Below are positions 16,319 through 25,606 of a stretch of 64,000 bases of DNA, in pieces; the stretch's first letter is position 1; each line of letters opens with the position of its first letter. The DNA is from Pseudomonas borbori. GTDB taxonomy: Bacteria > Pseudomonadota > Gammaproteobacteria > Pseudomonadales > Pseudomonadaceae. The position numbers and the translations under genes are program-made. The notes beneath the pieces were generated by a model, which was not told the origin of the DNA, made no database searches, and worked only from the letters and a program-made list of their open reading frames with translations. The stretch lies in assembly GCF_900115555.1 (NCBI RefSeq), contig NZ_FOWX01000010.1, positions 1-64,000 of the forward strand, given 5' to 3'.

Positions 16319-19300
16319 ATGGATTTCAACCTGTCCGCCTGGGCGCTGCGCAATCGTCAGATCGTGCTCTACATCATGCTGTTGCTGGCCGTGGTCGGCG
16401 GTATTTCCTATACCAAGCTGGGCCAGAGTGAAGACCCGCCGTTCACCTTCAAGGCCATGGTGGTGCGCACCATCTGGCCGGGAGCCAGCGCCGAGGAAGT
16501 CGCTCGCCAGGTCACCGAGCGCATCGAAAAGAAGCTGATGGAGACTGGCGAGTACGACAAGATCGTGTCCTTTTCGCGGCCCGGCGAGTCCCAGGTGACC
16601 TTCATCGCCCGCGACTCGATGCGCTCCAAGGACATCCCCGAACTCTTCTATCAGGTGCGCAAGAAGGTCGGCGACATTCGCCACACCTTGCCGCCGGGCA
16701 TCCAGGGACCGTTCTTCAACGATGAATTCGGCACCACCTTCGGCAATATCTACGCCCTGACCGGCGCAGGCTTCGACTACGCGGTGCTCAAGGACTACGC
16801 CGACCGCGTGCAACTGCAACTGCAGCGGGTCAAGGACGTCGGTAAGGTCGAGCTGCTCGGCCTGCAGGACGAGAAGATCTGGATCGAGTTGTCCAATACC
16901 AAACTGGCCACCATCGGCCTGCCGCTGGCCGTGGTGCAGCAGGCGCTGGAGGAGCAGAATGCGGTGGCGGCGGCCGGCTTCTTCGAAACCACCACGGACC
17001 GGGTGCAGTTGCGGGTGACCGGACGTTTCGAGACGGTCGAGGAAATCCGCAACTTCCCGATCCGGGTGGCCGAGCGGACCTTCCGTATCGGCGATGTGGC
17101 CGAGGTCAAGCGCGGCTTCAACGATCCACCGGCGCCGCGCATGCGCTTCATGGGCGAGGACGCCATCGGTCTGGCGGTGTCGATGAAGGCCGGCGGCGAC
17201 ATCCTGGTGCTGGGCGAGGCCCTGGAAGTCGAGTTCGCCCGCCTGCAGGAAACCCTGCCGGCCGGCATGCAGCTGCGCAAGGTCGCGGATCAGCCGGCGG
17301 CGGTGAAGACCGGGGTCGGCGAATTCGTCCGCGTGCTCACCGAGGCGGTGATCATCGTCCTGCTGGTGAGTTTCTTCTCCCTCGGCCTGCGCACCGGCCT
17401 GGTGGTGGCGCTGTCGATTCCGCTGGTGCTGGCGATGACCTTCGCCGCCATGTACTACTTAGGGATAGGCCTGCACAAGATCTCCCTCGGCGCGCTGGTG
17501 CTGGCGCTGGGCCTGATGGTCGACGACGCGATCATTGCCGTGGAGATGATGGCGATCAAGATGGAACAGGGTTACGACCGCCTCAAGGCCGCCAGTTTCG
17601 CCTGGACCAGCACCGCCTTTCCGATGCTCACCGGCACCCTGATCACCGCCGCCGGCTTCCTGCCGATCGCCACCGCGATGTCCGGCACCGGCGAGTACAC
17701 CCGCTCGATCTTCCAGGTGGTGACCATCGCCCTGCTGGTGTCCTGGATCGCCGCGGTGGTCTTCGTGCCCTATCTGGGCGCCAAGCTGCTGCCGGACCTG
17801 GCCAAGCTGCACGCGGCCAAGCATGGCGGCAGCGCCGCGGGCCATGATCCCTACGCGACGCCGTTCTATCAGCGCGTACGGGCCACCGTGCACTGGTGCG
17901 TGCGCCGACGTAAGACGGTGATCGTGTTGACCCTCGCGCTGTTCGTCGCCTCGATCATGCTGTTCCGCTTCGTGCCGCAGCAGTTCTTCCCGGCCTCCGG
18001 GCGCCTGGAGCTGATGGTCGACCTCAAGCTCGGCGAAGGCGCCTCCCTGAGCGCCACCGCCGAGCAGGTCGAGCATCTCGAAAAGCTGCTCGACGGCCAC
18101 CCGGGCATCGACAACTACGTGGCCTATGTTGGCACCGGTTCGCCGCGCTTCTACCTGCCGCTCGACCAGCAGTTGCCGGCCGCCAGCTTCGCCCAGTTCG
18201 TGGTGCTGGCGAACAGCATCGAGGAGCGCGAACAGATCCGCAGTTGGCTGATCGACACCCTGGGCGAGGAATTCCCGACCCTGCGCACGCGTATCTCGCG
18301 CCTGGAGAACGGCCCGCCGGTCGGCTATCCGGTGCAGTTCCGCGTCTCCGGCGAGCATGTCGACGAGGTTCGCGCTCTGGCCCGCGAAGTGGCGGACAAG
18401 GTGCGCGACAACCCGCATGTGGCCAACGTGCACCTGGACTGGGAAGAACCGAGTAAGGTGGTGCGCCTGAACATCGACCAGGAGCGCGCCCGCGTCATGG
18501 GCGTGAGCACCGCCGACCTGTCGCGCTTCCTGCAGAGCTCGCTGACCGGTGCGCCGGTCAGCCAGTACCGCGAAGGCAACGAACTGGTCGAAATCCTCCT
18601 GCGCGGCACGCCGAGCGAGCGCCAGCAACTCGGTCTGCTGCCGAGCCTGGCGATACCCACCGCCAGCGGCACCAGTGTGCCGCTGGCGCAGATCGCGATC
18701 CTCGAATACGGTTTCGAGGAAGGGGTGATCTGGCACCGCAACCGTCTGCCGACCGTCACCGTGCGCGCCGACGTCTACGGTAAAGAGCAGCCGGCCAGCC
18801 TGGTCAAGCAGATCCTGCCGACCCTGGAGCCGATCCGCGCGGCGCTGCCCGACGGCTACCTGCTCGACGTCGGCGGCACCGTGGAGGACTCGGCGCGCGG
18901 GCAGAAGTCGGTGAACGCCGGCGTGCCGCTGTTCATCGTGGTGGTGCTGACCCTGCTGATGCTGCAGCTGAAAAGCTTCTCGCGCTCGGCCATGGTGTTC
19001 CTCACCGCGCCGCTGGGGCTGATCGGCGTGACCCTGTTCCTGCTGATCTTCCGCCAGCCGTTCGGCTTCGTCGCCATGCTTGGCACCATCGCCCTGTCCG
19101 GCATGATCATGCGCAACTCGGTGATCCTGGTCGACCAGATCGAGCAGGACAGGACCGCCGGCCTGGACAGCTGGAACGCCATCATCGAAGCCACGGTACG
19201 GCGCTTCCGGCCCATCGTGCTGACCGCCCTGGCGGCGGTGCTGGCGATGATCCCGCTGTCGCGCAGCGTGTTCTTCGGGCCGATGGCGGTGGCGATCATG

Positions 19301-19399
19301 GGCGGCCTGGTGGTCGCCACGGCGTTGACCTTGCTGTTCCTGCCGGCGCTGTATGCGGCCTGGTTCCGGGTCAAGCAAGAGCCTGCCCCGGCGGCTTAG
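16319..19399 (+). CDS. RND efflux transporter permease (TriC-like)
   Basis: This is a 1026-aa inner-membrane drug/proton antiporter of the HAE1/AcrB superfamily. It has TM1 near residues 12-30, large periplasmic loops, and the central TM block LGALVLALGLMVDDAIIAVEMM (about 391-412) whose VDDAIIAVE carries the proton-relay Asp pair. A second half-repeat has GMIMRNSVILVDQIEQD. The N-terminus (LSAWALRNRQIVLYIMLLL) resembles P. aeruginosa TriC rather than MexB. TriC works with two adaptors, but only one is encoded here. Length is normal and the frame intact. It ends just before a strong terminator. Confidence 0.93.
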   Translation: MDFNLSAWALRNRQIVLYIMLLLAVVGGISYTKLGQSEDPPFTFKAMVVRTIWPGASAEEVARQVTERIEKKLMETGEYDKIVSFSRPGESQVTFIARDSMRSKDIPELFYQVRKKVGDIRHTLPPGIQGPFFNDEFGTTFGNIYALTGAGFDYAVLKDYADRVQLQLQRVKDVGKVELLGLQDEKIWIELSNTKLATIGLPLAVVQQALEEQNAVAAAGFFETTTDRVQLRVTGRFETVEEIRNFPIRVAERTFRIGDVAEVKRGFNDPPAPRMRFMGEDAIGLAVSMKAGGDILVLGEALEVEFARLQETLPAGMQLRKVADQPAAVKTGVGEFVRVLTEAVIIVLLVSFFSLGLRTGLVVALSIPLVLAMTFAAMYYLGIGLHKISLGALVLALGLMVDDAIIAVEMMAIKMEQGYDRLKAASFAWTSTAFPMLTGTLITAAGFLPIATAMSGTGEYTRSIFQVVTIALLVSWIAAVVFVPYLGAKLLPDLAKLHAAKHGGSAAGHDPYATPFYQRVRATVHWCVRRRKTVIVLTLALFVASIMLFRFVPQQFFPASGRLELMVDLKLGEGASLSATAEQVEHLEKLLDGHPGIDNYVAYVGTGSPRFYLPLDQQLPAASFAQFVVLANSIEEREQIRSWLIDTLGEEFPTLRTRISRLENGPPVGYPVQFRVSGEHVDEVRALAREVADKVRDNPHVANVHLDWEEPSKVVRLNIDQERARVMGVSTADLSRFLQSSLTGAPVSQYREGNELVEILLRGTPSERQQLGLLPSLAIPTASGTSVPLAQIAILEYGFEEGVIWHRNRLPTVTVRADVYGKEQPASLVKQILPTLEPIRAALPDGYLLDVGGTVEDSARGQKSVNAGVPLFIVVVLTLLMLQLKSFSRSAMVFLTAPLGLIGVTLFLLIFRQPFGFVAMLGTIALSGMIMRNSVILVDQIEQDRTAGLDSWNAIIEATVRRFRPIVLTALAAVLAMIPLSRSVFFGPMAVAIMGGLVVATALTLLFLPALYAAWFRVKQEPAPAA

Positions 19400-19420
19400 T
19401 CCGCCCGCTGAGCTGAGCCG

Positions 19421-19456
19421 CGCCGTTCCCTTGAGTCAGGGGAACGGCGTTTTTTC
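19421..19456 (+). terminator. Rho-independent terminator after the RND operon
   Basis: CGCCGTTCCC (19421-19430) pairs with GGGAACGGCG (19440-19449) around an eight- to nine-base loop and is followed by a T-run. It lies 22 bases after the permease stop codon. Confidence 0.92.
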
Positions 19457-19818
19457 TAGCACCAGTGTTGGTCTGCCGGCTCTGCCAGGCTGCAAGGTCG
19501 ACGCCGCCACTTCAGCTTGGCGGATAAGTCGTTGGGCGCGGTGTAATCCTCCGGGTAGTCGCCGATAGCGCCGGCGTTTGGCTGGGCTAAAAATCCCGCT
19601 GTTCGTCCCACTCTGCGCGGCACCGAACCGATTCTGGCGGGCGCTGTCCACCCACATCCCGGGCTCAAGCTGTTACGGTTGTTGCAGGCAGTTGCCGGCA
19701 GGCGTGGTGTGTTGCGCGTGAATCCGTTGCGTTGCAGACCTGATTCCTGTGCTGGTTTGTCTTCTGCTGCTCATTGCATGGGTTGCACTAAATTGCATGA
19801 ATTCAGGGAGACCGTCGC
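19457..19818. other. Intergenic region before the GH13 gene
   Basis: No gene is supported. The right end carries AAATTGCATGAATTCAGGGAG; the CAGGGAG serves as ribosome binding site for the ATG at 19819. AAATTGCATG also occurs at about 2719, but it is too short to call a repeat. Confidence 0.4.
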
Positions 19819-21261
19819 ATGCCGCTGAAAAATACCGTTCACCTGATTGCCTATCCCAACCGTATCGGTGCGGACCTGGCTGACCTGGCCGATTTCGTCG
19901 AGCACAGGCTCGGTCGCGCGGTGGGCGGGGTGCATGTGCTACCGCCTTTCCCGTCGAATGCCGACAGTGGTTTCTCGCCGCTGACGCACAAGCGCATCGA
20001 CCCGGCTCTGGGCGATTGGGCAGACATCGAGCGCCTGAGCGCGCACTACGATGTCTGTCTGGACCTGGTGCTCAATCACCTGGCCGATGACTCGCCGGAG
20101 TTTCAGGACTACCTGCAAAAGGGCAAGGCCTCGCAGTGGGCCGAGATCTTCGTCGATGTCGACAGCCTGGGCGAGATCGGCCCGGACGACCTGGCGAAGA
20201 TCCACATCCGCAAGGAAAAGGAACCGTTCCGCGCTATCACCTTTGCCGACGGCAGCAGCGGGCGGGTCTGGTGCACCTTCACCGAACGGCAGATCGACCT
20301 CAACTACGACTCGCCGCTGACCTACCAGATGATGGCCGACAGCATCACCTTTCTCGCCGCGCGCGGGGTCAAGCTGTTGCGTCTGGATGCCTTCGGCTAC
20401 ACCACCAAGAAGATCGGCACCAGCTGCTTTCTGGTCGAACCGCAGGTGTGGCAGATCCTCGATTGGTTCAAGACCACCGCGGCGGCCAGCGGCATAGAGA
20501 TACTGCCCGAGGTGCACGACCACCCGAGTTGGCAGTACGCCATCTCGGCGCGCGGCATGTGGTCCTATGCCTTCGCCCTGCCGCCGCTGCTGCTGTACAC
20601 GCTGCTCGACGGCAACAGCCAGTACCTCAAGTCCTGGCTGCGCATGTGCCCGCACAAGCAGATCACCGTGCTCGACACCCACGACGGCATCTGCATTCCG
20701 GATGTGGAGGAGATCCTCCCGCGTGAGCATATCGAGGCGCTGATCCAGAATGTCTCGGAGCGCAGCGCCGACCCCATCCTGCGCCGCTCGGCCGCCAACG
20801 TGCACAGCGTCGGCGCGATCTACCAGCTCACCTGCACCTTCTTCGACGCCCTGCAGGGCAACGAGGACGCCTACATCGCCGCGCGGGCGATCCAGTTCTT
20901 CACCCCCGGCATTCCGCAGGTCTACTACGTCGGCCTGCTGGCCGGCCACAACGACACCGAGCTGTTGGAGGAAACCGGCGAGGCGCGGGAAATCAACCGC
21001 CACTACTACTCACTGGATGAGGCCGAGCAGGCCTTGCAGGCCCCGGTGGTGCAGCGCCTGCTGCGCCTGATGGAGCTGCGCTCGAGCCACCCGGCCTTCG
21101 CCGGCGAGTTCGAGTTGCACCAGTCGAACATGTCCAGCGTGTCCATGGGTTGGCGCGCCGGGGCGCATAGCTGCCACCTGTTCGTCGACCTGAACTTCCG
21201 CACCTCCACCGTGACCTGCACGGGGCCGCAGGGCGGCGAGGAGACGAGCTTCAGGTGCTGA
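19819..21261 (+). CDS. GH13 subfamily 18 glycoside phosphorylase (sucrose phosphorylase-like)
   Basis: This is a 480-aa protein with full-length similarity to sucrose phosphorylase. Such enzymes reversibly cleave alpha-glucosides with phosphate to give alpha-glucose 1-phosphate. The catalytic set is intact: nucleophile Asp190 in LRLDAFGY, acid/base Glu231 in ILPEVHDH, transition-state Asp286 in VLDTHDG; TSCF and QVYYVGLLAG also match. However, the acceptor loop reads SVGAIYQ where Bifidobacterium sucrose phosphorylase has SNLDLYQ, placing Ala333 at the fructose-contacting Asp342, and the RPRPG loop is IRKEK. The acceptor is therefore probably not fructose; glucosylglycerol or glucosylglycerate are candidates. 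It is a single gene with no transporter beside it. Confidence 0.88.
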   Translation: MPLKNTVHLIAYPNRIGADLADLADFVEHRLGRAVGGVHVLPPFPSNADSGFSPLTHKRIDPALGDWADIERLSAHYDVCLDLVLNHLADDSPEFQDYLQKGKASQWAEIFVDVDSLGEIGPDDLAKIHIRKEKEPFRAITFADGSSGRVWCTFTERQIDLNYDSPLTYQMMADSITFLAARGVKLLRLDAFGYTTKKIGTSCFLVEPQVWQILDWFKTTAAASGIEILPEVHDHPSWQYAISARGMWSYAFALPPLLLYTLLDGNSQYLKSWLRMCPHKQITVLDTHDGICIPDVEEILPREHIEALIQNVSERSADPILRRSAANVHSVGAIYQLTCTFFDALQGNEDAYIAARAIQFFTPGIPQVYYVGLLAGHNDTELLEETGEAREINRHYYSLDEAEQALQAPVVQRLLRLMELRSSHPAFAGEFELHQSNMSSVSMGWRAGAHSCHLFVDLNFRTSTVTCTGPQGGEETSFRC

Positions 21262-21438
21262 GCCGGTTGTTGTCGGTTCTGGATTGATGGTCGTGCGCGG
21301 CATTCGGGTTTCGCCGCGCTCACCCTGCGGGCCAGCCTGGGCTGTTACTGCGCTTCGTTACGTTTCGGCCTGCTGATGGGGTGTATGGCGTCGTCTGCGT
21401 CATTGCGGGTGAATGACAAAAAGCCAAATCACCACCAG

Positions 21439-21521
21439 GTAGGATGGGTTGAGCAGAGCGATACCCATGCGGTTGTTTGTCAGCCTGCTTGATGGGTATC
21501 GCTGTGCTCAACCCATCCTAC
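21439..21521. repeat. GTAGGATGGGTTGAGC inverted repeat, copy 2
   Basis: GTAGGATGGGTTGAGCAGAG at 21439 is mirrored by GTGCTCAACCCATCCTAC ending at 21521, with an inner GATACCCAT/ATGGGTATC pair. It lies between convergent genes (GH13 enzyme and DUF4197) and may end both transcripts. Confidence 0.88.
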
Positions 21522-21543
21522 GAGCTACCTTGCTATAACCTTC

Positions 21544-22221
21544 CTACAACGCCCCAAACACCTTCTTCGCCAAACTGGTCGCTGCTCCAGCCGGGTTCTG
21601 GCGGATGCTGGCTTCCTGCTTGGCGATCATTTCGAACAGACCGTCCAGCGCCTGCTCGGTGACGTAGTTCTCGATATTCGCGCTCTTCGCGTCGACCACG
21701 CCGAAGCTCGCAGCCTGGCCGGCGAAGGCGTTGTATTGCTGGGCCAGGCCGACCTGATCGGTGGCTTGTTTGACGATGGGCAGGAATTTGGCGCGGATCT
21801 GTTCGCGGCTGCTCTTGTTCAGGTATTGGGTGGCCGAATCCTGCGGGCCGGCGAGGATGCTCTTGGCGTCCTGCACGGTCATCTTCTTCACCGCCTCCAC
21901 CAGCAGCGCCTGGGCCTGGGGTACGGCGGCTTCGGCGGCCTGGTTCATGCTGGTTTCCAGCTGGGTGACCTGGGCGCCCATGCCCATCATCTTCATGGTG
22001 CGCGCCGCCTTGCCGAGGTTGCCCGGCAGCTCGATGCGTACATCCGGATTGTTGCTGAAGCCGCCGGGTGCGCCCAGTTGCTTGACCGCCACCTGGGCGC
22101 CCTGGATCAAGGCGTCCTTCAGCCCGCCGCTGGCGTCCTGCTGGGTCAGGTCGGCGAGCGACAGGGCGAAAGCGCTGGCAGACAGGGCCAGGCCGGCAAC
22201 GAGGGCGGTGATGCGGAGCAT
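21544..22221 (-). CDS. DUF4197 domain-containing exported protein
   Basis: This is a 225-aa protein with a signal peptide (residues 1-19, cut near AFALS) and a DUF4197 domain over almost its full length. Family segments include GGLKDALIQGAQVAVKQLG (about 31-49), IELPGNLGKAARTMKMMGMG and YVTEQALDGLFEMIAKQEAS near the end. It is helical, probably periplasmic, and of unknown function. It is alone on its transcript, between a repeat and the convergent-side dsdC gene. Confidence 0.92.
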   Translation of the reverse strand: MLRITALVAGLALSASAFALSLADLTQQDASGGLKDALIQGAQVAVKQLGAPGGFSNNPDVRIELPGNLGKAARTMKMMGMGAQVTQLETSMNQAAEAAVPQAQALLVEAVKKMTVQDAKSILAGPQDSATQYLNKSSREQIRAKFLPIVKQATDQVGLAQQYNAFAGQAASFGVVDAKSANIENYVTEQALDGLFEMIAKQEASIRQNPAGAATSLAKKVFGAL

Positions 22222-22297
22222 GGGGCGATCCTTCTTGCGCTGAGGTATGCAAGGAGGGTAGCGGAGCGGGGCGCTGGTGCAAGCTCTGGGGCGGCCA

Positions 22298-23248
22298 TTA
22301 TGCCCGCCCGGCGTCGGTCGCGACGCATTCGTGCAGCCAGGCGATGAAGACCTGCAGCCGGCTCGGCATGGGCTCTAGGGCTGGGTGCACCAGCTGGTAG
22401 TGGCAGCGACTGGTCAGGGCGAAGCCGCCGAATGGCAGGATCAGTTCGCCGCGTTCGAGCCGCTGTTGCACCAGGCGAGAGCGGCCGATGGCGATCCCCG
22501 CGTGATTGACGGCCGCCAGCGCGCAGAGGTCGGAGCGGTCGAAGGTGAGGCTGCGCACAGGCAGCTTGGCCTCCATCCCCGAGTGCCTGGCCCACAGTTG
22601 CCATTCGGCATCGTAGGCGGCGTTGTCCCAGGCCAGGGAGTCATGCAGCAGGGTGCACTGCGCCAGGTTGTCCGGGTTGTCCAGCAAGCCATGGCGCCGG
22701 GCATACTGCGGGCTGCACACCGGGGCGATCCGTTCGTCCATCAGTTTGCTGGCGCTCAGTCCGGGGAACTCATCGCGGGTGAAATACAGCGCCAAATCGA
22801 TGTTCTGCGTGCGGAAATCGACCGTGTCGTTGCCCACCCGGATATCCAGGGCAACCGCGGGGTAGCGCGCGGTAAAGTCGGCCAGCCTCGGCACCAGCCA
22901 GCATTCGGCGAGCGAGGGGCGGACATAGATCGCCAGCGGCCCGGCGATTTCGGCACCCGGGGCCTGCTGCAAGGCTTCGAGCAACTCGCCCATTGCACCT
23001 TGCAGGATGGTGAAGATGCGTTCGCCCTCCGCGGTCAGGCGGATCTGCCGGGTCAGGCGCTGAAACAATTTCAGCCCCAGTCCGCGTTCCAGACGCGCGA
23101 TACGATGGCTGACGGCGCTCGGCGTCAGGCACAGCTCGTCTGCCGCGCGGGCAAAGCTCAGATGGCGCGCCGCGGCATGGAAGGTATGCAGGTTGGCGAA
23201 CTGGCTACTGTTGAGCCCGGAGCCAAGCCGAGGGGGAAGATTCAGCAT
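22298..23248 (-). CDS. dsdC: D-serine-responsive LysR-type regulator DsdC
   Basis: This is a 316-aa LysR-family activator. It matches E. coli DsdC along its length: the HTH region LHTFHAAARHLSFARAADEL and LTPSAVSHRIARLERGLGL (residues 20-60), then YVRPSLAECWLVPRLADF, VGNDTVDFRTQNIDLALYF, PVCSPQYARRHGLL and FDRSDLCALAAVNHAGIAIGR. DsdC activates dsdA in the presence of D-serine. Here it lies downstream of dsdA on the same strand rather than divergent from it as in E. coli, separated by a repeat, so it probably has its own promoter. No dsdX permease gene is present nearby. Confidence 0.9.
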   Translation of the reverse strand: MLNLPPRLGSGLNSSQFANLHTFHAAARHLSFARAADELCLTPSAVSHRIARLERGLGLKLFQRLTRQIRLTAEGERIFTILQGAMGELLEALQQAPGAEIAGPLAIYVRPSLAECWLVPRLADFTARYPAVALDIRVGNDTVDFRTQNIDLALYFTRDEFPGLSASKLMDERIAPVCSPQYARRHGLLDNPDNLAQCTLLHDSLAWDNAAYDAEWQLWARHSGMEAKLPVRSLTFDRSDLCALAAVNHAGIAIGRSRLVQQRLERGELILPFGGFALTSRCHYQLVHPALEPMPSRLQVFIAWLHECVATDAGRA

Positions 23249-23374
23249 GGCGTCATTCTAGCAATGAGCGCTTGTGAAGAAACGCTCGCCTGCTGCGACG
23301 GCTGCGAGCGCCCGGCGCGGCGTTGCGTTCGCTAGTGTGCCGTCTCAGAATGATTGTTTCGATGACACTGACTG

Positions 23375-23480
23375 GTAGGGTGCGCCGTGCGCACCAGGGG
23401 TTATCAGTGGAGCGCACGGTCTAGGAGGTTCCGCGCGCCCTACACAGGCCAGTTGCAGCCGCTTGAGCAATGATTATTGC
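23375..23480 (+). repeat. Composite dispersed repeat (GTAGGGTGCGCCGTGCGCAC), copy 1
   Basis: This element runs from GTAGGGTGCGCCGTGCGCAC through CAGGGGTTATCAGTGG and a CCCTACACAGG segment to GCTTGAGCAATGATTATTGC. The same order is found in inverted orientation at 32745-32852. Just upstream, 23272-23300 resembles the left end of the 1575-1757 element. The whole dsdC-dsdA gap (23249-23540) is made of such repeats. Confidence 0.8.
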
Positions 23481-23540
23481 CAGGTTCACAAGCGCCGGGC
23501 GCTGGCGACCCGGGCCGGGCCGTCAACGCCAGCGCCGGGT

Positions 23541-24899
23541 TCATGCCGGTTCGGCCTGCAACAGCTGCCGGCCCTTGGCGAGATAGCCGGCCATTTCCGC
23601 CGCGGGCACCATGCTGCCGCCGGTGGCCCAGATCAGGTGGGTGGCCCGGGCCATCCGGCTCGGGGTCAGCTGCATGCGCGCCCGATAACCCTGCTGCTCG
23701 CTCAGCACCCGGGCCATGCCCGGCAGGCCGGCCAGTGCCGAGGGTTCGAGGCGCAGGCCTTCGCTGCTGTCCAGCAGCGCCAGCAGGCGATACAGCTCTT
23801 CATCGCTGACCGTGTAGTAGCCGTCGATCGAACGCTGCATGGCGCGCCCGACAAAGCCGGACGGGCGCCCGACCGCCAGGCCGTCGGCGGCGGTGAGGTT
23901 GTCGATGCCGAAGTCCTGCACCGAGACCTGGTCATGGCGCCCGGTATGGACCCCGATCAGCATGCAGGGCGAGTGGGTGGGCTCGGCAAACAGGCAATGC
24001 ACCGCATCGCCGAACGCCAGCTTGAGGCCGAAAGCCACCCCGCCCGGGCCGCCGCCGACGCCGCAGGGCAGGTAGACGAACAGTGGGTGCTCGGCATCGA
24101 CGCGGATCGCGGCGGCCGCGAACTGTTGCTGCAGGCGTTGCGCGGCGACGGCATAACCGAGGAACAGGCTGGTCGAGTTCTCATCGTCGACGAAGTGGCA
24201 GTAAGGATCGGCGCCAGCCTGCTTGCGCCCCTCGGCCACCGCGACGCTGTAGTCGCAGGCGTACTCGACCACGCTGACGCCGTGGGCGCGCAGCTTGTCC
24301 TTCTTCCACTGGCGGGCATCGGCGGACATGTGCACCGTGGCCTGAAAGCCCAGGCGCGCGCTGACGATGCCAATCGACAGGCCCAGATTGCCGGTCGAGC
24401 CGACGGCGATCTTGTAGCGGCCGAAGAAGGCCCGGGCCGTGTCGCTGTCGAGCACGCTGTAATCATCGGTTTGTTTCAGCAAGCCTGCGGCCAGCGCCAG
24501 CTCCTCGGCATGCTTGAGCACCTCGTAGATGCCGCCACGCGCCTTGATCGAACCGGAGATGGGCAGGTGGCTGTCCTGCTTGAGCCACAGCGCACCGCTG
24601 TCGCTCAGCCCGTAGCGTTCGGCTAGCAGCGCCTGCAGCTGCGGCACCGCGCGGATGCCCGACTCGATGATCCCGGCACTGGCCGCAGTCTCCGGGAATG
24701 CCCGGGCGATATAGGGCGCGAAGCGGGCCAGGCGCGCGCTGGCGTCGTCGACGTCGGCGCGGGTCAGCCCGACATCGGCCAAGGCCTCGGCCGCGTCGGC
24801 GACCCCGGGGTTGAACCAACTGGTTTCCCGCAGCGCGATCAACTCATTGAGCAGCGGATACTCATTGCACCAGGCGGTGAGGGGTTTGCCAAGCAGCAT
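23541..24899 (-). CDS. dsdA: D-serine ammonia-lyase (D-serine dehydratase)
   Basis: This PLP enzyme converts D-serine to pyruvate and ammonia, removing a toxic amino acid and supplying carbon. The 452-aa product has the PLP-lysine motif SGSIKARGG (about residues 115-123), the phosphate-binding [29 protein letters not shown] and [16 protein letters not shown], all diagnostic of DsdA. The ATG at 24899 gives the family N-terminus (LLGKPLTAW); earlier in-frame starts only add non-coding upstream sequence. It is flanked by ridA upstream and dsdC downstream. The reaction passes through 2-aminoacrylate, which RidA hydrolyses, so the neighbours make biochemical sense. Confidence 0.95.
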   Translation of the reverse strand: MLLGKPLTAWCNEYPLLNELIALRETSWFNPGVADAAEALADVGLTRADVDDASARLARFAPYIARAFPETAASAGIIESGIRAVPQLQALLAERYGLSDSGALWLKQDSHLPISGSIKARGGIYEVLKHAEELALAAGLLKQTDDYSVLDSDTARAFFGRYKIAVGSTGNLGLSIGIVSARLGFQATVHMSADARQWKKDKLRAHGVSVVEYACDYSVAVAEGRKQAGADPYCHFVDDENSTSLFLGYAVAAQRLQQQFAAAAIRVDAEHPLFVYLPCGVGGGPGGVAFGLKLAFGDAVHCLFAEPTHSPCMLIGVHTGRHDQVSVQDFGIDNLTAADGLAVGRPSGFVGRAMQRSIDGYYTVSDEELYRLLALLDSSEGLRLEPSALAGLPGMARVLSEQQGYRARMQLTPSRMARATHLIWATGGSMVPAAEMAGYLAKGRQLLQAEPA

Positions 24900-25013
24900 G
24901 GGGTAGGTTCCTCGGGTCGGATGTTCGGCTGCGCGCGGAGAGATCAACCGGCCGCGTTGCGCTGCCATTAGACGGCGCAACGGTGTGGCTGACAAAGGAT
25001 GCTTGTGCAACGT

Positions 25014-25036
25014 ATAGATGACCCAGGATCGTCTAT
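25014..25036. promoter_or_regulatory. Candidate DsdC operator
   Basis: This is a 23-bp dyad, ATAGATGA-N7-TCGTCTAT, one mismatch between the arms, 114 bases upstream of the dsdA start. Length, form and place fit a LysR-type activator site. No known DsdC consensus was available for comparison. Confidence 0.4.
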
Positions 25037-25070
25037 GCCCGACGCTAACGTGCTGTTTTTGGGAAAGCCA

Positions 25071-25107
25071 TGCACGCTGGATGCTGGGCGCTCGAATCCA
25101 GCGTGCA
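25071..25107 (-). terminator. Hairpin after ridA
   Basis: TGCACGCTGGAT pairs perfectly with ATCCAGCGTGCA over 12 bp, starting 15 bases after the ridA stop. The following bases on the minus strand (GGCTTTCCC) are only weakly U-rich, so termination may be partial and some read-through into dsdA is possible. Confidence 0.5.
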
Positions 25108-25122
25108 ATGGTTCGCCTGCCA

Positions 25123-25476
25123 TCAACGGCCGATGGCAGCAATCACGGAGATTTCTACCAGCAGTTCGGGGCTGGCCATCGCGGCTTCCACGCAGGCCCG
25201 CGCGGGGGCGAAACCGGTTGGCACCCAGCTGTCCCACACGCTGTTCATCTCGGCGAACAGGCTCATGTCCTTGAGGTAGATGGTGGCGGACAGAATCTGC
25301 TGGCGATCGCTGCCGACCGACGCCAGTAGCGTATCGACCTTGGCCAGCATGGTGCGTGTTTGTTCCTCGATCCCGGCGCTGCGGTCTTCTGCCACCTGCC
25401 CGCATAGATAGGCGGTCTGGTTATGCACCACGACTCGGCTCATGCGTGCGCTGGTTTCATATCGGGTAATGCTCAT
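25123..25476 (-). CDS. RidA family reactive-intermediate deaminase
   Basis: This is a 117-aa protein of the RidA/YjgF family. RidA hydrolyses reactive enamines/imines such as 2-aminoacrylate released by PLP dehydratases. Features include [17 protein letters not shown] (about residues 14-30), [19 protein letters not shown] and the ending [20 protein letters not shown], where the Arg-x-Cys-Val-Glu segment holds the conserved arginine. The C-terminal ISVIAAIG replaces the usual VEIEAIA, so it belongs to a Rid subfamily rather than to archetypal RidA. Its position upstream of dsdA suggests it clears aminoacrylate made by DsdA. Confidence 0.88.
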   Translation of the reverse strand: MSITRYETSARMSRVVVHNQTAYLCGQVAEDRSAGIEEQTRTMLAKVDTLLASVGSDRQQILSATIYLKDMSLFAEMNSVWDSWVPTGFAPARACVEAAMASPELLVEISVIAAIGR

Positions 25477-25606
25477 AACGGCTCCTGGCTCAGTTCGCTA
25501 TCGGGATGACGGGCTACTGTAGCGGGCTTCGCAGGGCAGGGCGTATAAAAGGGCGATCCGTCGCCGTCATTCGGCCCGGCCTCTTCGCCGAAGAGACGCT
25601 AACCCC

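Noticed and set aside
17459..19378. 639-codon open frame on the minus strand
   Set aside because: It is antisense to the RND permease, with His/Gln/Asp-rich low-complexity composition typical of complementary-strand frames in high-GC genes.
23463..24626. 387-codon plus-strand frame beginning MSNDYC
   Set aside because: It is antisense to dsdA. Its beginning coincides with the repeat block TTGAGCAATGATTATTGC, which explains the resemblance to the frames in the 166-bp duplication.
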